Part shown: piece by piece, positions 62,025 to 64,000 of the stretch | How positions within the stretch are numbered: position 1 is the stretch's first letter | Layout of the letters: every line of letters starts with the position of its first letter | DNA from: Microbacterium lacticum | Lineage (GTDB): Bacteria; Actinomycetota; Actinomycetes; Actinomycetales; Microbacteriaceae | Direction of reading: 5' to 3' | Length of the DNA: 64,000 nucleotides | Assembly: GCF_006716815.1 (NCBI RefSeq) | Contig: NZ_VFPS01000003.1 | Span: 310,001-374,000 of the forward strand | Notes under the pieces: model-generated | What the model was told of the DNA's origin: nothing | Databases searched by the model: none | The model's input: the letters and a program-made list of their open reading frames with translations, nothing else | Translations under genes and position numbers: made by a program

Positions 62025-63014
62025 TCAGTCGTCGAGGGGTGCGACGTCGACCGAGACGCGCAGCGTGGAGCGCTTCGCCTTCGTGAAGATGATGCCCTTC
62101 ACCGGCGAGACGTCGCCGTAGTCGCGGCCCCAGGCGACGGTGACGTAGCGGTCGTCGGCCCACTGGTCGTTCGTCGGGTCGATCGCGAGCCACTGGCCGC
62201 CGGCCAAGCCCTCACCGCCGGCACCGCCCGACCCCCCACCGCCCGACCCCTCAGCGCCTGATCCCTCAGCGCCCCGGGAACCCCCGTCGACACCGCCCTC
62301 CCCGACCGGCGGCAGCCACACGGCCAGCCACGCGTGCGAGGCATCCGCTCCGAAGGCGCGCTCTTTGCCGGGCGCCGGACGCGTCGCGAGGTACCCCGAC
62401 ACGTACCGCGCGGCGACGCCGTGCGAGCGCAGGCAGGCGAGAGCGATGTGGGCGAAGTCCTGGCACACCCCCGCGCGGGCCTGCATCGCGTCGGCGACCG
62501 TGCTCGTGACCGTCGTCGCGGTCTTGTCGTAGTCGAAGTCGCGGAAGATGCGCCGCATCAGGTCGGTCGCCGCCTCTCCGAGCGGGCGGCCGGGCGTCAG
62601 TGACTGCGCGCCGTAGGCGACCGCCTCGGGCGCGTGGCGGGCGCGCGCCGATTCGAGCGCGTACTCGGTCGCCGCCCAGGCGCCGGGAACCTCGGGGTGC
62701 ATGAGCGGGCGCGCGCGCTCCCACGGCTGCGCCAGCGCGTCCGGGTCGTAGGCGGGCACGTCGACGACGACGTCGCTCGACGCCGTGATCGTGAGCTCGG
62801 AATGCGGGTCGGTGAGGTGGAAGTAGGTCGACGAGTTGCCGAAGTAGTCGCGGTCGGCGGCGAGGTCGCCGGGCATGGGGTCGACGACCACATCGGATGC
62901 CTCGAGCCGCTGCCACGGCAGGTCGCGCGGCACCAGGTGGAACTGCCCCACGCTGTCCTGCACCGGCTTCGCGTAGCTGTAGGCGGTGCGGTGCCACACC
63001 CGGTAGCGGGTCAT
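62025..63014 (-). CDS. Transglutaminase-like cysteine peptidase
   Basis: 329 residues from the ATG at 63014, overlapping the upstream alpha-E gene (ATGA). N-terminal bacterial transglutaminase-like domain (MTRYRVWHRTAYSYAKPVQDS...HLVPRD), then the catalytic core: Cys in ARAGVCQDFAHIALACLR, His in DASHAWLAVWLP, Asp in WLAIDPTNDQ. A Gly/Ser/Glu-rich insert (~30 residues) sits before the Asp motif. With alpha-E it forms a widespread operon (often with a circularly permuted ATP-grasp) thought to act in peptide-bond or crosslink chemistry. Confidence 0.93.
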   Translation of the reverse strand: MTRYRVWHRTAYSYAKPVQDSVGQFHLVPRDLPWQRLEASDVVVDPMPGDLAADRDYFGNSSTYFHLTDPHSELTITASSDVVVDVPAYDPDALAQPWERARPLMHPEVPGAWAATEYALESARARHAPEAVAYGAQSLTPGRPLGEAATDLMRRIFRDFDYDKTATTVTSTVADAMQARAGVCQDFAHIALACLRSHGVAARYVSGYLATRPAPGKERAFGADASHAWLAVWLPPVGEGGVDGGSRGAEGSGAEGSGGGGSGGAGGEGLAGGQWLAIDPTNDQWADDRYVTVAWGRDYGDVSPVKGIIFTKAKRSTLRVSVDVAPLDD

Positions 63015-64000
63015 GCGCGCGCCTCCATCACTTCGATGAGCGAGAGCTCCGACAGCGGCACCGCGGGCGGACCGCTCTCGAAGTGCAGGTGCCGCACGGC
63101 GTCGGAGAGTCGCTCGAGCTGCTCGGTCACGTGCGCGAGGTAGTCGACGAGCGCCTCGCGCCGGGCGGTGCCGCCGACGGAAGCCGCGCCGGAAGCCGCG
63201 CTGACCGCGGCGAGCGCGGTGACGTCGAGGGCGGCCACCTCGGTGTCGAGGTGGTCGAGCAGCCGCTCGGCGCGACTCGAGCCGGTCGAGGCGGGCATGG
63301 CCGCGAGGTGGGTGCGCAGCTCGGCGAGCGCGAACGTGAGCGAGCGCGGGTTGCTGCCGTCGAGGAGCAGCAGATCGAGCACGTCGGCGGCGCGCACCGA
63401 CCCGCGGTAGCGGCGCCGGTAGGTGACGACGCTCTCGGATGCCAGGAGCACCGCCTCGAGCACGTCGCGCGTCGTGCGGGCGTCGTGCCGCTCGGCGAGA
63501 CCGGCGGTGAGCAGTTCGCACAGCTGCAGTCCGCGCTCGAGGTAGCGGCCCGCCTCGATCATGTGCCAGCCGGTGTCGCGGATCATGTTCGCCGTGACGC
63601 CGTAGAGCGAGAGCATCGCGGCCAGCATCCGGCCGCCCGACTCGGCCGTGCGGTGCGGGTGCGCCGAACTGCGGAGGGCACGGGTCGCGCGGTCGATGTT
63701 CGCGAACACCCGCCACGTGTCGCCGGAGAGCTGGTCGCGCACCCCTTCCATCGCCTCGCGCAGCCGCGCGATCGAGTGGGCGGCGGAGCCGGGGCGGGCG
63801 GCGTCGAGCAGCAGCGAGCGGAGCTCGGCCTCCGGGTCGAGGGAGCGCATGCCCGCGAGGCGCGCGAGCGCGTCGAGCAGCACGCGCGGCGGCTCGGCGA
63901 GCGCGCCGGCGGTGTAGGCTCCGGGCTGGTCGAGCTCGGCCTGGACGGCCAGCAGCAGCCGCAGCAGGTCTTCGGTGCGTTCGGCGTAGCGACCGGTCCA
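63011..64000 (-). CDS. Alpha-E domain protein (partial, N-terminus beyond window)
   Basis: 330 codons are open to the window edge. It begins in view as WTGRYAERTEDLLRLLLAV and ends VIEVMEARA. Helical repeat protein of the alpha-E family (NMIRDTGWHMIEAGRYLERGLQLCELL and VAYLRRxxxG-type motifs). Partner of the transglutaminase gene, which starts inside its stop. No enzyme motifs of its own; likely scaffold of the complex. Confidence 0.88.
   Translation of the reverse strand, partial: WTGRYAERTEDLLRLLLAVQAELDQPGAYTAGALAEPPRVLLDALARLAGMRSLDPEAELRSLLLDAARPGSAAHSIARLREAMEGVRDQLSGDTWRVFANIDRATRALRSSAHPHRTAESGGRMLAAMLSLYGVTANMIRDTGWHMIEAGRYLERGLQLCELLTAGLAERHDARTTRDVLEAVLLASESVVTYRRRYRGSVRAADVLDLLLLDGSNPRSLTFALAELRTHLAAMPASTGSSRAERLLDHLDTEVAALDVTALAAVSAASGAASVGGTARREALVDYLAHVTEQLERLSDAVRHLHFESGPPAVPLSELSLIEVMEARA

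Overview
The window is high-GC DNA from an actinobacterium. It is most likely a member of the Microbacteriaceae close to Microbacterium. I infer this from the chromosomal order ppa ... tilS-hpt-ftsH-folE-folP-folB-folK-DUF3180-PH-PH-DUF2520-lysS, from clpC, and from codon use. No taxonomic search could be run.

Layout. (1) 1-4630: the 3' part of a giant LamG/PKD surface protein with near-perfect 1176-bp tandem repeats. (2) 4674-10289: a glycosyltransferase gene cut off by an insertion-sequence nest. Three ISL3-family elements lie in the same orientation, two of them inside the remains of an IS3-family element. (3) 10290-26250: a genomic island that ends next to a tRNA-Phe/Asp/Glu cluster. It carries a three-gene TIR/ThsB-like/SLOG-like cluster (candidate NAD-linked defence system), a type I restriction-modification operon (hsdM-hsdS-hsdR) overlapping a YgjP-like metallopeptidase, and remnants of an actinomycete integrative conjugative element. 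The remnants include one ORF in which an FtsK-like transfer ATPase is fused in frame to the catalytic half of a tyrosine integrase. A PD-(D/E)XK-like gene, an orphan AbiEi-type antitoxin and several unknowns follow. (4) 26249-28874: tRNAs, a Tat-exported M23 endopeptidase and ppa.

(5) 28923-40123: an IS481 transposase gene split by a 10,208-bp insertion that reads as an integrated mobilizable plasmid. It holds mobC, a MobA relaxase, a candidate oriT, a serine recombinase, a Fic/VbhA-type toxin-antitoxin pair, a DUF1931 histone-fold protein, an SDR gene inside inverted repeats and an intact IS3-family element. The ORF pieces at its two ends join in frame when the insert is circularised. This indicates that a circle was opened inside one plasmid gene.

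(6) 40162-52855: the core housekeeping block. It covers tRNA-Ile lysidine synthesis, purine salvage, FtsH, dihydropterin/folate synthesis, membrane PH proteins, a DUF2520 oxidoreductase, LysRS and a LysE exporter. The folate genes overlap or nearly abut, as in one transcription unit. panC, often found next to DUF2520, is absent and a decayed serine-hydrolase tail lies there instead. (7) 52919-64000: DUF4192, cardiolipin synthase, a lipoprotein, clpC, an Amidase_6 gene broken by an intact IS481 with a 6-bp CCTAGC duplication, and a transglutaminase/alpha-E gene pair running off the window.

The two accessory regions (about 21 kb and 10 kb) sit in an otherwise syntenic core. Both were shaped by IS activity. 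The best candidates for new biology are the TIR-TIR-SLOG cluster, the FtsK-integrase chimera and the circularly permuted plasmid insertion.
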